Positions 43,407 through 56,062 of a stretch of DNA of 64,000 nucleotides are shown here, piece by piece. Position 1 is the first letter of the stretch, and every line of letters starts with the position of its first letter. The notes under the pieces were generated by a model. The model was not told where the DNA came from, did not search any database, and saw only the letters and a program-made list of their open reading frames with translations. Location of the stretch: assembly GCF_000948975.2 (NCBI RefSeq), contig NZ_CP059735.1:3348001-3412000 (forward strand), read 5' to 3'. The stretch comes from Thalassomonas actiniarum. Lineage in GTDB: Bacteria > Pseudomonadota > Gammaproteobacteria > Enterobacterales > Alteromonadaceae. The translations under genes were made by a program, and so were the position numbers.

Positions 43407-44124
43407 CTAAATAGGCACCCGGGGGTAAAGTAAATTTGAACAGTTCCATTTTCGGTTGTGAACTAAAATCACTGCCCGACAAGGCAAAACGACTGAGCTG
43501 GCCGCTGGCATCTAAGATAACAAAACCGGCAAGTTTATCCTGCTCAAAACTCAGCTCCAGTGTTTTTACCTGGCTGTTGCTCTCCAGGGCATGGACAATG
43601 AAAGTGGTCTCGTTGATTTTACTGATACGGTAATTTTGCCACATGGATTCATCCTGACTGGTTAACAGTAAAATCGGGGTATTGGCGATGGCACTTTCCA
43701 AAGCATAAGCGGTGGCCTGCTCGACAAAGGGATCATAAAACCACAGGGTTTCGCCGTCAGAAACAATCAGTGACTCATCCGGTTCAGTGGTTTGCCAATG
43801 CACTAAATTTGGCTTGCTGACCACTAAAGTGCCGGCGCCGTTTTGCAGTGGATTTCCCTCGGCATCAACCACCTGCTGGGAGAAATTTGCACTGAAATGT
43901 TTAATATTATTGAGCTTGGCTAACAGCGCTTTTTTTGCCTGCTCATCGCTCTCCTTTGCCTTGGCAACTTCCATGGCTTTAGCGGCTGTTTCATACGCTT
44001 TAGATACCGGCTTATTGCCAAGCTCTTCATGACCATTAACATGGGCCAATGCCGACGTTGCTGGCAGCAACAGACCTAATGCCAATGTAATACTTTTTAC
44101 TAAGATTTTTTTATTCAATTTCAT
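43393..44124 (-). CDS. lolA: Outer-membrane lipoprotein carrier LolA
   Basis: 243 residues from ATG 44124; a much longer reading upstream runs inside ftsK and is not credible. Signal peptide (about 1-25) followed by an unusual insert rich in Lys/Ala (about 26-60) and the LolA barrel: [22 protein letters not shown], then [27 protein letters not shown]. It ferries lipoproteins across the periplasm to LolB. The start overlaps the ftsK stop by 14 nt. Longer than E. coli LolA (203) because of the Lys-rich insert. Confidence 0.95.
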   Translation of the reverse strand: MKLNKKILVKSITLALGLLLPATSALAHVNGHEELGNKPVSKAYETAAKAMEVAKAKESDEQAKKALLAKLNNIKHFSANFSQQVVDAEGNPLQNGAGTLVVSKPNLVHWQTTEPDESLIVSDGETLWFYDPFVEQATAYALESAIANTPILLLTSQDESMWQNYRISKINETTFIVHALESNSQVKTLELSFEQDKLAGFVILDASGQLSRFALSGSDFSSQPKMELFKFTLPPGAYLDDQR

Positions 44125-46699
44125 CAACCGTATTCTTAACTGGTGGTGGCGCCAGCACTTCCCTGGCACCGTTATGGCCGGGTGTAGAGACAACCCCCTG
44201 CATTTCCATTTCTTCAACAATGCGCGCTGCCCGGTTATAACCGATACGGAATTTACGCTGGACACTGGAGATTGACACTCTGCGGGTCTCGGTAACAAAA
44301 GCCAGGGCTTCATCGTACAGGGCATCTAATTCTGACTCTTCCCCCTCACTTTGCTCCCCCGGCAGCAAGACTTCCTGCTCGCTATCGCCGGAGAGGATTT
44401 CATCAAGATAATTTGGCTCACCACGCGACTGCCAGTCTTTCACCACGGCATGAACTTCATGATCGTCAACAAAAGCGCCGTGGACCCGGGTAGGCACACC
44501 TGATCCCGGCGGCAGATACAACATATCCCCCTGTCCCAGCAATTGCTCGGCACCCTGCTGATCTAAAATTGTTCTAGAGTCGATACGCGAAGATACCTGG
44601 AACGCCATACGGGTAGGAATATTGGCTTTAATCAAACCGGTAATAACATCAACCGAAGGACGCTGGGTTGCCAACACAAGATGAATACCCGCTGCCCGCG
44701 CTTTTTGTGCGATACGGGCAATCAGTTCTTCAACTTTTTTACCTACTATCATCATCATATCGGCAAATTCATCGACGATGACCACAATGCTGGGCAGTTT
44801 TTCCAGTTTCGGCGGCATGGTTTCCATGCTGTCCCCCGGCTTCCATAACGGATCAACCAAAGGCTCGCCGTCTTCGATAGCCTTTAAGACCTTCTGGTTA
44901 TAACCTTTAAGGTTACGTACCCCGACCGCCGACATCAGCTTATAGCGGCGCTCCATTTCCCCGACACACCAGCGCAGCGCATTGGCCGCTTCTTTCATAT
45001 CGGTAACCACTTCCGCCAGCAGGTGAGGAATACCTTCATAAACCGATAATTCCAGCATTTTCGGGTCGATCATGATCAAGCGGACATCTTCCGGGGTCGA
45101 CTTATACAGCAGGCTGACGATCATGGTATTGACCCCCACCGACTTACCCGAGCCTGTGGTACCGGCAACCAGCAAGTGCGGCATTTTGCCTAAATCAACG
45201 ACGATAGGGTCGCCGGCAATATCTTTACCCAGCACCATAGTCAACGGCGAAGTTGAGTTGGCAAAGGCATCGCAGGAAATCACTTCGCTTAATCGGACGA
45301 TTTCCCTGAACTTGTTCGGTAATTCCAGACCGATCACCGACTTACCGGGGATCACTTCTACCACTCGAACACTGATAGCCGAGAGCGCCCGTGCTAAATC
45401 TTTGGACAGGTTGGAGATTTTGCTGACTTTTACCCCCGGGGCCAAATCCAGCTCAAAACGTGTGATCACCGGACCGGGGAAAACCGAAACAACCTGTACC
45501 TGGATGCCAAAGTCCAGTAATTTTGCTTCTACCAAACGGCTGACCTGATCCAACTCTTCCTGGTTGATAGGGTTTTCGGCTTTATCCGGACGATCAAGCA
45601 GTTCAATCGACGGCATGCCTTCATATTTGTTTATCGGCGGAGCATTTTTCGCTTCCGCGGCTTGGGCCAGCACTTCAGATACCGGCGGGAACTGCGACGG
45701 CTGTTCATCGACCAGGGCCGGCGGTAAATCTATAGATTCAACCGGTTCAAATGCCGCAGCAATTTCTTCATCATCCACATGCTCCTGAACATTCATTTCT
45801 AACGGACCGTTCATCAACTCGTCGATATTGACATAAGGCTCTTGTCCCTGATCTTCTCCATCATAGGTAAAAGGCACATCATCCAGTTCAATCGGAATGT
45901 TCACCTGGGGCAAAGGTTCATTTAGCTCATCAAAACCAGGAGCAGCCTCAGGTGCCTCTTCCACAACAAAATTGCTTTCTTCTTTGCTGTTCTCACTCTT
46001 GTCCTCAGGTAGCTCTAACTGTTCGCTGAGCAAAGCAGTATCACTCTTTTTACTGACCTTCTCGGGAGAGGAAGAAAATTGCTCTTTAAGTTTTGCCGGT
46101 AATTCAACTAAATACAGTGCGCCGGCAATGGTATACTGGCCGATATAATCAACCGCCTTAAGCCAGGAAAAACCGGTTAGCAACACAAAACCGGCACAGG
46201 CAAACATTAAAAAAATCAACGTGCTGCCAATAAAAGAAAAATAAGGCAGAAAGTTGTTACTCAATACATCCCCTAAGATGCCACCGGCAGAAAAGTAAAA
46301 AACATCATCAAAATTCATGCTGGCAAGGGAGGTAATACCGATATAAAGCATGAAGAAACCAATACACTTTAATCCCAGGGTCAAATAGTCTAGCTGCATC
46401 AGGCGGTGAAACTTTTGGAACAACAGCCAGCCGGTAATGGCGATCACTATAGGTAAGGTAAAGGCTATCCAGCCAAAAAGATTGAGTAACAGATCAGACA
46501 AATAAGCGCCAACCGCACCGCCAAGGTTTCGTACCGGGGTTTGATAACCGGTTTGCGCCCAGCCGGGATCGGCCGGGTCAAAGCTCACTAAGGCCAACAT
46601 GGTAAACATGGCAAAGACACATGAGAATAATAAACCGGCTTCGAGTAACCGCTGGACACCGCTTAATTTAGGAGATTGTGAAGACAATATTGCAACCAT
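44111..46699 (-). CDS. ftsK: DNA translocase FtsK
   Basis: 862 residues. Four membrane helices in the first 190 residues target the septum; an acidic linker (about 200-365) follows; then the motor domain with Walker [11 protein letters not shown] (about 515-524), Walker [13 protein letters not shown], and the C-terminal winged-helix gamma domain ([20 protein letters not shown]) that reads KOPS to load at dif. The linker is short compared with E. coli FtsK (1329 residues total). It works with XerCD in chromosome dimer resolution. Confidence 0.97.
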   Translation of the reverse strand: MVAILSSQSPKLSGVQRLLEAGLLFSCVFAMFTMLALVSFDPADPGWAQTGYQTPVRNLGGAVGAYLSDLLLNLFGWIAFTLPIVIAITGWLLFQKFHRLMQLDYLTLGLKCIGFFMLYIGITSLASMNFDDVFYFSAGGILGDVLSNNFLPYFSFIGSTLIFLMFACAGFVLLTGFSWLKAVDYIGQYTIAGALYLVELPAKLKEQFSSSPEKVSKKSDTALLSEQLELPEDKSENSKEESNFVVEEAPEAAPGFDELNEPLPQVNIPIELDDVPFTYDGEDQGQEPYVNIDELMNGPLEMNVQEHVDDEEIAAAFEPVESIDLPPALVDEQPSQFPPVSEVLAQAAEAKNAPPINKYEGMPSIELLDRPDKAENPINQEELDQVSRLVEAKLLDFGIQVQVVSVFPGPVITRFELDLAPGVKVSKISNLSKDLARALSAISVRVVEVIPGKSVIGLELPNKFREIVRLSEVISCDAFANSTSPLTMVLGKDIAGDPIVVDLGKMPHLLVAGTTGSGKSVGVNTMIVSLLYKSTPEDVRLIMIDPKMLELSVYEGIPHLLAEVVTDMKEAANALRWCVGEMERRYKLMSAVGVRNLKGYNQKVLKAIEDGEPLVDPLWKPGDSMETMPPKLEKLPSIVVIVDEFADMMMIVGKKVEELIARIAQKARAAGIHLVLATQRPSVDVITGLIKANIPTRMAFQVSSRIDSRTILDQQGAEQLLGQGDMLYLPPGSGVPTRVHGAFVDDHEVHAVVKDWQSRGEPNYLDEILSGDSEQEVLLPGEQSEGEESELDALYDEALAFVTETRRVSISSVQRKFRIGYNRAARIVEEMEMQGVVSTPGHNGAREVLAPPPVKNTVDEIE

Positions 46700-46757
46700 T
46701 GGAAAATTTTCATTATTTTGACCTAAAATACCAAATTATTAGCCCTGTGAAAACGTT

Positions 46758-47240
46758 TTAACGTTTAATTGCGATCAGATTCGATGATTTCACCTCTTCC
46801 ATCACCACATAGGTTCTGCTTTCACTGACCGCAGGCAACCTTAATAGGGTATCGCCGAGCAATTCCCGATACGCCAGCATATCTTTCACCCGGGTTTTTA
46901 ACAAAAAGTCAAAGTTACCGGAAACCAGGTGGCACTCCTGGATAACATCAAGTTCGTCTACAGCTTTAGAAAAGTCATCAAAGACATCCGGACTGGTTTT
47001 GGTTAAGGTAATTTCGACGATAACCAATAAAGCCGCATCCAGTTTATGGGGGTTGAGGGTCGCCCGGTAGCCGGTAATATAATTTTCATTTTCAAGGCGT
47101 TTGACCCTTTCCAGACAAGGAGTCGGACTCAGCCCTACCCTTCTGGAGAGTTCTATATTGGACAAGCGCCCATCTCTTTGCAGTTCAAACAAAATATTGC
47201 GGTCGATACGGTCAAGTTTTTTCCCTTTACTGTCACTCAT
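46758..47240 (-). CDS. lrp: Leucine-responsive regulator Lrp
   Basis: 160 residues from ATG 47240 (MSDSKGKKLDRIDRN); the reading from 47258 adds six non-conserved residues. An N-terminal helix-turn-helix (about 12-55) and C-terminal RAM domain (about 70-155) with the GNFDFLLK loop that binds amino acids. It is divergent from alanine dehydrogenase, a common target, so autoregulation and control of ald through the 190-nt shared region is expected. Position between ftsK and trxB is as in E. coli. Confidence 0.95.
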   Translation of the reverse strand: MSDSKGKKLDRIDRNILFELQRDGRLSNIELSRRVGLSPTPCLERVKRLENENYITGYRATLNPHKLDAALLVIVEITLTKTSPDVFDDFSKAVDELDVIQECHLVSGNFDFLLKTRVKDMLAYRELLGDTLLRLPAVSESRTYVVMEEVKSSNLIAIKR

Positions 47241-47431
47241 TATACATTCATCTACCAATAAGCTCTTTTACAGGATTATATTCTAAGAAATTAATAATTA
47301 CGACATGTTACTCTGCCAAAAGCGTTTTATACTAGAGATATATACAACAAGCTATAAAACTTAGTGATTAAACTAAGTGATAGAAGCTGACTTATAAAAC
47401 CAATTAGATAACAAACAGAGAGTATTCAAAT
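47241..47431. promoter_or_regulatory. Divergent lrp/ald control region
   Basis: 191-nt AT-rich region containing both promoters; likely Lrp target (inference from gene pair). No single operator could be identified with confidence. Confidence 0.45.
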
Positions 47432-48550
47432 ATGATCATTGGTGTACCAAAAGAAATTAAAAATCACGAATATCGCGTAGGTATGGTTCCGGCGAGTGTC
47501 CGTGAACTGATTAATCACGGTCACGAAGTCATTGTTGAGACAAATGCAGGTATCGGTATCGGCTTTACCGATCAGGACTATGTTGATGCCGGTGCCAGCA
47601 TCATCAACCAGGCCAGCGACGTTTTTGCCCAGGCAGAAATGATCGTTAAGGTAAAAGAACCACAAGCGGTAGAACGCGCCATGCTAAGGGAAGGTCAGAT
47701 ATTATTCACTTATTTGCACCTGGCCCCTGACCTGCCGCAAACAGAAGATTTGATCAAAAGCAAAGCCATCTGTATCGCCTATGAAACCGTAACCGACGAT
47801 TTCGGCGGCCTGCCATTATTGGCCCCTATGTCTGAAGTTGCCGGTCGTATGTCTATCCAGGCAGGCGCCCAGGCACTGGAAAAATCAAATGCCGGCCGCG
47901 GCATGTTACTTGGCGGTGTTCCGGGTGTAGAACCGGCCAAAGTTGTTATTATCGGCGGCGGTATGGTTGGCAATAATGCCGCACAAATGGCGGTTGGCAT
48001 GGGTGCCGATGTTGTCGTATTAGACCGTAACACTAACGTGCTGCGTAAATTAGACGCCCAGTTCGGCAATAAAGTAAAAGCGATTTACTCTACCGCCGAT
48101 GCCCTGGAGAAACATGTACTGGATGCCGACTTAGTGATCGGTGGCGTGCTTATTCCTGGTGCAGCTGCACCTAAATTAGTCACCAAAGAGCATATCAAGA
48201 ACATGAAGCCGGGCGCGGCAATTGTCGATGTTGCCATCGACCAGGGTGGCTGTATCGAGACTTCAAAAGCGACAACCCATGCCGAGCCTACCTATATTGT
48301 TGACGACGTGGTTCACTATTGTGTTGCCAATATGCCGGGCGCCGTACCTCGTACGTCTACTTTTGCATTAAATAACGCAACCTTGCCTTATATCCTGCAA
48401 ATCGCCAATAAAGGTCATGTGCAGGCATTACTGGATAACAAGCACCTGTTAAACGGTCTTAACGTTATCGACGGTCAAGTTACCTGTCAAAGCGTTGCCG
48501 AGAATTTAGGCTTTGAATATGTTGACCCGGCAGTTGCTCTGATCAACTAA
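47432..48550 (+). CDS. ald: Alanine dehydrogenase
   Basis: 372 residues, typical length. NAD-dependent reversible conversion of alanine to pyruvate and ammonia. Start MIIGVPKEIKNHEYRVGMVP, catalytic Lys/His region near KVKEPQ and TYLHLAPD, and NAD-binding GGGMVGNNAAQMAVGMGADV (about 174-193). Divergent from lrp; together with the AGCS symporter at 35538 it suggests a capacity to use alanine. Strong terminator after the stop. Confidence 0.97.
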   Translation: MIIGVPKEIKNHEYRVGMVPASVRELINHGHEVIVETNAGIGIGFTDQDYVDAGASIINQASDVFAQAEMIVKVKEPQAVERAMLREGQILFTYLHLAPDLPQTEDLIKSKAICIAYETVTDDFGGLPLLAPMSEVAGRMSIQAGAQALEKSNAGRGMLLGGVPGVEPAKVVIIGGGMVGNNAAQMAVGMGADVVVLDRNTNVLRKLDAQFGNKVKAIYSTADALEKHVLDADLVIGGVLIPGAAAPKLVTKEHIKNMKPGAAIVDVAIDQGGCIETSKATTHAEPTYIVDDVVHYCVANMPGAVPRTSTFALNNATLPYILQIANKGHVQALLDNKHLLNGLNVIDGQVTCQSVAENLGFEYVDPAVALIN

Positions 48551-48601
48551 ACCCTTTGAAAAGACTCCCAAAAGCTCATATTTTAACCATGAGTGTAAAA
48601 T

Positions 48602-48638
48602 AAAAAGTGCGCTTTGGAAAAAGCGCACTTTTTTTTTA
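48602..48638 (+). terminator. Terminator of ald
   Basis: AAAGTGCGCTTT / AAAGCGCACTTT with a short loop and a run of nine T. Confidence 0.93.
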
Positions 48639-48701
48639 ATTAAAATTTATTTTACCCCCTTGAGTTATTTCCTTAGAATCCCAATCAATTGAGTTTGATA
48701 A

Positions 48702-49691
<990 letters not shown>

Positions 49692-49703
49692 GTTCAGCGC
49701 CAG

Positions 49704-50399
49704 ATGATCCCTCAGCTCCATCCGGAAATTCTGGCGTTTCCCCCGCTCAGCCAGGCGTTAACAGATCCCAACGGCTTACTTGCCTTTGGCGGTGATTTAT
49801 CGCTAAAGCGCCTGGTCAATGCCTATACTCACGGGATTTTCCCCTGGTTTAATGAAGGCGATCCTATTATGTGGTGGTCACCGGACCCCCGCGCCATCAT
49901 TCCGGTCGATGATATCAAGATCAACCGGACCTTAAGAAAAGTCATCAACCGGCAAACCTTTACCGTGACCTTAAACCGGGACTTTACCCGGGTGCTCAAA
50001 CTTTGTGCCCACGCCCCGTTTAGAAAAGAAGGTACCTGGATCACTCCCCAGATGAAGGCTGCTTATATAGCTCTTCATCAGCAAGGTTATGCCCATTCGA
50101 TAGAAGTGTGGCAGGAGAATGAACTGGTCGGTGGCCTCTACGGTGTTGCCATCAATGGTTTTTTCTCAGGGGAGTCCATGTTTTACAAACGCAGCAATGC
50201 CTCAAAAGTCGCCCTGTTATCACTGGCGAAATTATTGAAAGAAATTAATATCACCTTTATCGATTGCCAAATCCTCAACCCTTTTTTGCAGGAAATGGGC
50301 GCCGTTGAAATTTCCCGCCAAGCCTTTGTTGAATTAAAAGAAACTGCTATAAATAAGGTAATTGCTCACGATTTTTGGCAGCAGCGCACCTTGAAGTAA
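49704..50399 (+). CDS. aat: Leucyl/phenylalanyl-tRNA-protein transferase
   Basis: 231 residues. GNAT-like fold with the family motif [20 protein letters not shown] (about 40-60) and [19 protein letters not shown]. It adds Leu or Phe to N-terminal Arg/Lys, creating a signal for ClpS-ClpAP. It is 2 nt from bpt; clpS and clpA lie 1-4 kb downstream. Confidence 0.97.
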   Translation: MIPQLHPEILAFPPLSQALTDPNGLLAFGGDLSLKRLVNAYTHGIFPWFNEGDPIMWWSPDPRAIIPVDDIKINRTLRKVINRQTFTVTLNRDFTRVLKLCAHAPFRKEGTWITPQMKAAYIALHQQGYAHSIEVWQENELVGGLYGVAINGFFSGESMFYKRSNASKVALLSLAKLLKEINITFIDCQILNPFLQEMGAVEISRQAFVELKETAINKVIAHDFWQQRTLK

Positions 50400-50401
50400 C
50401 T

Positions 50402-51106
50402 ATGAGTAGCTCAGATTTCAAACTCGGTATTACCAAAACTTTTCCCTGCAATTATTTACCCGAAGAGCAAGAAAGGTTATTAATCGCCGTTGACGACAGA
50501 TTCCAGAATAACGACAGTTATACTTGGCTAATGACCCAGGGCTTTCGGCGCAGCGGTAACCAGATTTACCGCCCCCACTGCCCCAGTTGCAATGCCTGCC
50601 AGTCAATTCGGGTACTGGTGGATTCTTTTTCGCCATCCCGGAGCCAGAAGCGATTACTCAAGCGAAACAGTCATTTTGTATTGAACAAGTCGACCGAACT
50701 AAAGGATGACTACTACCCTTTATATGAAAGGTATATTAATACCGTACATGCCGATGGCGCCATGTACCCCGCCAGCTACCAGCAATTTAAAAATTTCCTT
50801 TCCTGCAAGATATCAGAGCAGCTGTTCATAGAAACCTGGGATAAAGAAGAACTCATCAGTGTTGCGGTAACCGATAAACTGGAAAATGGCTTATCGGCTG
50901 TCTATACCTTTTACCATCCTGACTATAGAAAATCAGCCTTAGGCATACTTTCTATCCTGAATCAGATCAGGATTTGCGCAGAAATCAACCTGCCCTATTT
51001 GTATTTAGGCTACCAAATAGATAAGTGCCAAAAAATGAATTATAAGGACAGATACTTTCCATATGAAAAATTAACGGAAAATAACTGGTTAATCGTAAAT
51101 AAATAG
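50402..51106 (+). CDS. bpt: Aspartate/glutamate leucyltransferase (Bpt, ATE family)
   Basis: 234 residues from ATG 50402 ([10 protein letters not shown]), chosen because it lies just after the aat stop; a longer start would overlap aat. The N-terminal domain has the conserved Cys cluster CPSCNACQS and the C-terminal domain the GNAT-like [20 protein letters not shown] and [19 protein letters not shown]. It transfers Leu to N-terminal Asp/Glu, the second branch of the bacterial N-degron pathway, absent from E. coli. Operon with aat. Confidence 0.95.
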   Translation: MSSSDFKLGITKTFPCNYLPEEQERLLIAVDDRFQNNDSYTWLMTQGFRRSGNQIYRPHCPSCNACQSIRVLVDSFSPSRSQKRLLKRNSHFVLNKSTELKDDYYPLYERYINTVHADGAMYPASYQQFKNFLSCKISEQLFIETWDKEELISVAVTDKLENGLSAVYTFYHPDYRKSALGILSILNQIRICAEINLPYLYLGYQIDKCQKMNYKDRYFPYEKLTENNWLIVNK

Positions 51107-51185
51107 CCGGTATACCTTTACATTGGCCGTGCAATTGGGCATCATCTGCGCAGCTTTTTATTTATGCACAACATTAGAGGTTTAG

Positions 51186-51410
<225 letters not shown>

Positions 51411-51437
51411 AACCTGACGGGTTAAAGATTTAAAAGT

Positions 51438-51464
51438 AAAAGCCCTGCTAGACAGGGCTTTTTA
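51438..51464 (+). terminator. Terminator of infA
   Basis: AAAGCCCTG / CAGGGCTTT with a 5-nt loop and T-run, 28 nt after the stop. Confidence 0.9.
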
Positions 51465-51514
51465 TTGTGCAATTTTTATTGCTTATAACGTCAGTTCACA
51501 ACTTTCCAATATTC

Positions 51515-51547
51515 AGAAAAACAAAGCCGGGAAAAATACCCGGCTTT
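51515..51547 (-). terminator. Terminator of clpA
   Basis: AAAGCCGGG / CCCGGCTTT with a 7-nt loop, followed on the minus strand by GTTTTT. Confidence 0.88.
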
Positions 51548-51566
51548 ACTAAAATACCCTTAGAGC

Positions 51567-53822
51567 TTAATGCTCAACTAACTCTCTTTTCTGTTCAAAG
51601 CTAAAGACCAGTTTATCTTTCTTGACTCCGGCCCTGGCGACTCCCCCTTGAGTTAGTTCGCCAAAGAGTAACTCATTAGCAAGTGGTTTTTTCACATGCT
51701 CCTGAATAACCCTGGCCATTGGCCGCGCCCCCATGTTTTTGTCATATCCGTGTTTCGCCAACCAATTCTTCGCTTCTTTGGTTAATTCCAAGGAAACGCC
51801 TTTTTCATCCAATTGCGCCTGCAGCTCGACAATAAATTTATCGATAACCTGCTGAATAATGGCTGTGGTGAGATGATTAAACCAGACAATGTTATCCAGG
51901 CGGTTTCTAAACTCAGGGGAAAAGACACTGTTGATTTCCTTCATGGCATCAACACTATGGTCCTGCTGTTTAAAGCCTATGGATTGACGAGTGGTTTCGG
52001 CAACACCGGCATTGGTAGTCAAGACTAAAATGACATTCCTGAAATCCGCCTTACGGCCGTTATTATCTGTTAAGGTACCGTGATCCATCACCTGCAGCAA
52101 GATGTTATAAACATCTTCATGGGCTTTCTCGATTTCATCCAGCAAAACCACGGCATGAGGATGCTTGATCACTGCATCGGTCAGCAAACCGCCCTGCTCA
52201 TAACCCACATAACCGGGAGGCGCCCCGATCAAACGGCTGACGGCATGTTTTTCCATGTACTCGGACATATCAAAACGTAATAATTCAACGCCTAAGATTT
52301 TCGCCAGTTGTTGGGTGATTTCGGTTTTACCTACCCCGGTAGGTCCGGCAAACAAGAATGAGCCAACAGGTTTTAATTCACTGCCTAAACCGGCACGAGA
52401 GAGGCGGATCACTGATGTTAGTTCATCAATAGCGCTGTCCTGACCAAAGACCACAAGTTTTAAATTTCGGTCCAGGTTTTTCAGGCTATCTTTTTCCGTC
52501 AGGGAGACTGATTTTTCCGGTATGCGGGCCATTTTTGCCACTATGGTTTCGATATCGGTATTATTGATCACTTTTTTGCGCTTTGACGGTGCAATCAACT
52601 GCTGCTTTGCACCAGCTTCATCAATAACATCTATCGCTTTATCCGGCAGGAAACGTTCATTAATGTATTTGGCCGACAGCGAAGCCGCTGCTTTAAGGGC
52701 TTTATTGGTGTAGCGTATGCCGTGGTGGGATTCATATTTATCTTTTAAGCCCACTAAAATTTTGGTGGTATCATCGATACTTGGCTCGGCAATATCAATT
52801 TTTTGAAAACGTCTGGCCAGGGCGCGATCTTTCTCAAAAATACTTTGATATTCCTGATAGGTGGTCGAGCCAAGGCAACGCAGTTTACCACCGGATAATA
52901 GAGGTTTGATCAAGTTGGAGGCGTCCATCATACCACCGGATGCCGCACCGGCGCCTATAATGGTATGGATTTCATCAATGAACAATATGGCACTTTTGTC
53001 ATTTTCCAACTCTTTAAGCAGGGCTTTGAAACGTTTTTCAAAATCTCCGCGATATTTAGTTCCTGCCAACAAGGCCCCCATATCCAGAGAATAAATAGTG
53101 GCATCTGTTAAAAAATCCGGCACTTTTTCAGACACGATCAAGTTAGCCAGACCTTCGGCAATTGCCGTTTTACCGACACCTGCTTCGCCGACAAACAGCG
53201 GGTTATTTTTACGGCGGCGACTCAGTACCTGTAAGGTACGTTCTAATTCATCATCACGGCCAATAAGCGGGTCTATATTGCCCTTTGTCGCTTCTTCATT
53301 AAGGTTAACTGCAAAGTTCTCTATGACGCGCGGTTCTTCTTCTACCTGACGCTCCTGCTCTTCGGTATTGTGGCTATCGGCCTGGTCAACTTTTGCGATG
53401 CCGTGGGAAATATAATTGACGATGTCCAACCGGCTGATATCGGACTTTTTCAGGATATAGGCGGCCTGGGATTCCTGCTCGCTAAAAATGGCCACCAGCA
53501 CATTTGAGCCATTAACTTCACTTTTACCTGAAGACTGGACATGAAACACCGCTCTTTGTAATACCCGCTGAAAACCTAATGTCGGCTGGGTTTCTCGCTC
53601 TTCTTCATCGCTGGGGATCATCGGAGTTGTCTCGCCGATAAAATCGAGCAGGCTTTTCCGTAACTTAATCATATCCGCTCCGCAAGCCCTTAATGCTTCG
53701 GTTGCCGAGGGGTTATCCAATAAGGCAAGCAACAAGTGCTCTACTGTCATAAATTCATGGCGGGATTCTTTGGCCTGACGAAAAGCTAAATTTAGCGATA
53801 TTTCTAAATCTTTATTCAGCAT
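51567..53822 (-). CDS. clpA: ATP-dependent Clp protease ATPase subunit ClpA
   Basis: 751 residues. An N domain (about 1-145, two Clp-N repeats) that binds ClpS, D1 with Walker A GEAGVGKTA (about 214-221), and D2 with Walker A GPTGVGKTE (about 495-502) and the ClpP-docking IGF loop region (SIGFKQQ). It unfolds substrates for ClpP. Acidic linker after the N domain. clpS lies 29 nt upstream on the same strand, as in E. coli. Confidence 0.98.
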   Translation of the reverse strand: MLNKDLEISLNLAFRQAKESRHEFMTVEHLLLALLDNPSATEALRACGADMIKLRKSLLDFIGETTPMIPSDEEERETQPTLGFQRVLQRAVFHVQSSGKSEVNGSNVLVAIFSEQESQAAYILKKSDISRLDIVNYISHGIAKVDQADSHNTEEQERQVEEEPRVIENFAVNLNEEATKGNIDPLIGRDDELERTLQVLSRRRKNNPLFVGEAGVGKTAIAEGLANLIVSEKVPDFLTDATIYSLDMGALLAGTKYRGDFEKRFKALLKELENDKSAILFIDEIHTIIGAGAASGGMMDASNLIKPLLSGGKLRCLGSTTYQEYQSIFEKDRALARRFQKIDIAEPSIDDTTKILVGLKDKYESHHGIRYTNKALKAAASLSAKYINERFLPDKAIDVIDEAGAKQQLIAPSKRKKVINNTDIETIVAKMARIPEKSVSLTEKDSLKNLDRNLKLVVFGQDSAIDELTSVIRLSRAGLGSELKPVGSFLFAGPTGVGKTEITQQLAKILGVELLRFDMSEYMEKHAVSRLIGAPPGYVGYEQGGLLTDAVIKHPHAVVLLDEIEKAHEDVYNILLQVMDHGTLTDNNGRKADFRNVILVLTTNAGVAETTRQSIGFKQQDHSVDAMKEINSVFSPEFRNRLDNIVWFNHLTTAIIQQVIDKFIVELQAQLDEKGVSLELTKEAKNWLAKHGYDKNMGARPMARVIQEHVKKPLANELLFGELTQGGVARAGVKKDKLVFSFEQKRELVEH

Positions 53823-53851
53823 ATGTTACTCCATATCAAAATCTTGCGAGT

Positions 53852-54178
53852 CTATACTTTTTCCATCGAACACTGTAACGGGTGCTGATGTTCGAAAGCA
53901 TAACGAATAACTTGTTCAACTTTGGTTTCTGCTACCTCTGCAGTATATATGCCACATCGAGCTTTACCTTTATAGTGAATTGTTAACATGGTCTCAGTTG
54001 CTGTATCTGAATCCATATTAAAAAATCTACGCAAAATTTCAACTACGAAGTCCATCGGCGTGTAATCATCATTTAACAAGACAACAGTGTACATGGGCGG
54101 TTTTTCGAGCTTTTCTCTCTCCTTAACCACCTCTTCCATGACTTCTTGGTTTTGGGTTAGTTCTTTCCTACTACTCAT
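53852..54178 (-). CDS. clpS: ClpS adaptor
   Basis: 108 residues. The N-degron adaptor fold is clear: [20 protein letters not shown] and later [16 protein letters not shown], including the DD pair and His in [10 protein letters not shown] that recognise N-terminal Leu/Phe/Trp/Tyr. It hands N-degron substrates to ClpA. Divergent from cspD, exactly the E. coli arrangement. Confidence 0.98.
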   Translation of the reverse strand: MSSRKELTQNQEVMEEVVKEREKLEKPPMYTVVLLNDDYTPMDFVVEILRRFFNMDSDTATETMLTIHYKGKARCGIYTAEVAETKVEQVIRYAFEHQHPLQCSMEKV

Positions 54179-54389
54179 AAGATTATATTAGTCTCTACGA
54201 ATTAATTTTGCTGCAAAGTTTTTTAAAAAGTCAGCACAAAAAAACAAATAAATTTCAAAAACAACTTGACTATTACATCAATTTATCTACGATTCAATAA
54301 GTGACTGATTATTAGTCACCGCGCTCATTGTGCAAATGCTTTTAGGGAAGCATACCTAATTACTGAAGGATTTAGAAGGAAGTTGATGT

Positions 54390-54611
54390 ATGGCTCACGG
54401 TACAGTTAAATGGTTTAATAATGCGAAAGGTTTTGGCTTTATTCGTCCAGATAATGGCGGAGAAGACATTTTTGCTCACTACTCAACAATTCAAATGGAT
54501 GGATACCGCACGTTGAAAGCTGGACAAGATGTTAATTACGAGCTGAATGAAGGACCGAAAGGACACCACGCAGCTAGCATTAAACCGCAAGACCCTGAAG
54601 AAAGCGAATAA
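54390..54611 (+). CDS. cspD: Cold-shock-like protein CspD
   Basis: 73 residues, single cold-shock domain. RNP-1-like KGFGFIRPD and RNP-2-like EDIFAHYS motifs are present. The C-terminal GPKGHHAASIKP tail and the location divergent from clpS identify CspD, a single-strand nucleic-acid-binding inhibitor of replication in stationary phase in E. coli. A strong terminator follows. Confidence 0.95.
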   Translation: MAHGTVKWFNNAKGFGFIRPDNGGEDIFAHYSTIQMDGYRTLKAGQDVNYELNEGPKGHHAASIKPQDPEESE

Positions 54612-54660
54612 GCCGACTTCAGATATAGTTATCTTATGTAGTATCAAAAGGTAATCTATA

Positions 54661-54690
54661 AAAAACACAGCATTTATGCTGTGTTTTTTT
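54661..54690 (+). terminator. Terminator of cspD
   Basis: AAAAACACAGCAT / ATGCTGTGTTTTT with a short loop and seven T. Confidence 0.95.
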
Positions 54691-54756
54691 ATGCCTGGTA
54701 TTCACGGCATCGCTTCATGTACCCCTGCTCCGCCACCCCCATGATTATATCCTGGT

Positions 54757-54783
54757 ATAAAAAAGCCAGGGAAAGTCCCTGGC
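54757..54783 (-). terminator. Terminator of icd
   Basis: GCCAGGGA / TCCCTGGC, short loop, T-run on the minus strand, 28 nt after the stop. Confidence 0.9.
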
Positions 54784-54811
54784 CTGATTTATTGCTTAGC
54801 ATAAATAATAA

Positions 54812-56062
54812 TTACATATGCTCAATAATACAGTCGCCAAATTCCGAACAGGTCACTAAGGTGGCATCATCCATCAGGCGCTCAAAATCATAGGTAACGG
54901 TTTTAGCCGCTATGGCCCCGGACATGCCCTTAAGTAATAAGTCTGCCGCTTCATACCAGCCCATATGGCGCAGCATCATTTCAGCAGATAAAATCACCGA
55001 GCCCGGGTTGACCTTGTTTTGCCCGGCATATTTAGGCGCCGTGCCGTGGGTTGCCTCAAAAATGGCCACTTCATCGTTTAAGTTCGCTCCGGGCGCAATC
55101 CCTATACCGCCAACTTGTGCCGCCAGCGCATCCGATAAATAATCACCGTTAAGGTTTAAGGTGGCAATCACGCTGTATTCCGCCGGGCGCAACAGAATTT
55201 GCTGCAACATGGCGTCGGCAATCACATCCTTGATGATGATCTCTTTGCCTGTGTTGGGGTTTATCAGGCTACACCAGGGGCCGCCATCGAGTAATTCGGC
55301 GCCGAATTCTTCTCTGGCCAGCTGATAACCCCAATCCTTAAATGCCCCTTCGGTAAACTTCATAATGTTACCTTTGTGTACTAAGGTGACCGAATCACGG
55401 TTATTGTCTATGGCGTATTGAATGGCTTGGCGCACCAGGCGCTGGGTACCCTCTTTAGAAACAGGTTTTACCCCGATGCCGCAATCATCGGTGAAGCGAA
55501 TTTTTGTCACCCCCATTTCTTCGGTTAAGAAATCAATAACTTTTTGCGCTTCTTCACTGCCGCCCTTGTATTCAATACCGGCATAAATATCTTCTGAATT
55601 TTCACGGAAGATCACCATATCCACTTCACCCGGGTGTTTCACCGGACTCGGTACCCCGGTAAACCATTGCACCGGCCGCTGGCAAACGTACAGATCCAAA
55701 ATTTGCCTTAAGGCCACATTTAATGAGCGCATACCGCCGCCGACAGGCGTTGTTAACGGCCCTTTGATACCTACCTTATATTCACGGAACATATCCAGGG
55801 TTTCGTCCGGCAGCCAGGTTTCAGAGTCATACATTTGCGTTGCCTTCTCCCCGGCATAAACTTCCATCCAGTGAATGTTTCTCGACGAGCCATAAGATTT
55901 TTCCACCGCGGCATTAACCACCTTGATCATTGGCGGCGTAACATCAACCCCGATGCCATCTCCTTCAATAAAGGGGATGATAGGATTAGCCGGTACTATT
56001 AATTTTCCATTATCAAAAGTGATTTTTTCGCCTGAGCTGGGTATTACGATGTTACTAGACAT
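54812..56062 (-). CDS. icd: NADP isocitrate dehydrogenase, dimeric type
   Basis: 416 residues from ATG 56062 ([13 protein letters not shown]). Converts isocitrate to 2-oxoglutarate in the TCA cycle. Family landmarks: [17 protein letters not shown] near the N terminus, the phospho-switch loop [17 protein letters not shown] (Ser at about 110 region), and ISHP-type NADP site [17 protein letters not shown] second, unrelated IDH gene lies directly upstream (56552-58783). This arrangement, dimeric plus monomeric enzymes side by side, is described in Colwellia. Confidence 0.97.
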   Translation of the reverse strand: MSSNIVIPSSGEKITFDNGKLIVPANPIIPFIEGDGIGVDVTPPMIKVVNAAVEKSYGSSRNIHWMEVYAGEKATQMYDSETWLPDETLDMFREYKVGIKGPLTTPVGGGMRSLNVALRQILDLYVCQRPVQWFTGVPSPVKHPGEVDMVIFRENSEDIYAGIEYKGGSEEAQKVIDFLTEEMGVTKIRFTDDCGIGVKPVSKEGTQRLVRQAIQYAIDNNRDSVTLVHKGNIMKFTEGAFKDWGYQLAREEFGAELLDGGPWCSLINPNTGKEIIIKDVIADAMLQQILLRPAEYSVIATLNLNGDYLSDALAAQVGGIGIAPGANLNDEVAIFEATHGTAPKYAGQNKVNPGSVILSAEMMLRHMGWYEAADLLLKGMSGAIAAKTVTYDFERLMDDATLVTCSEFGDCIIEHM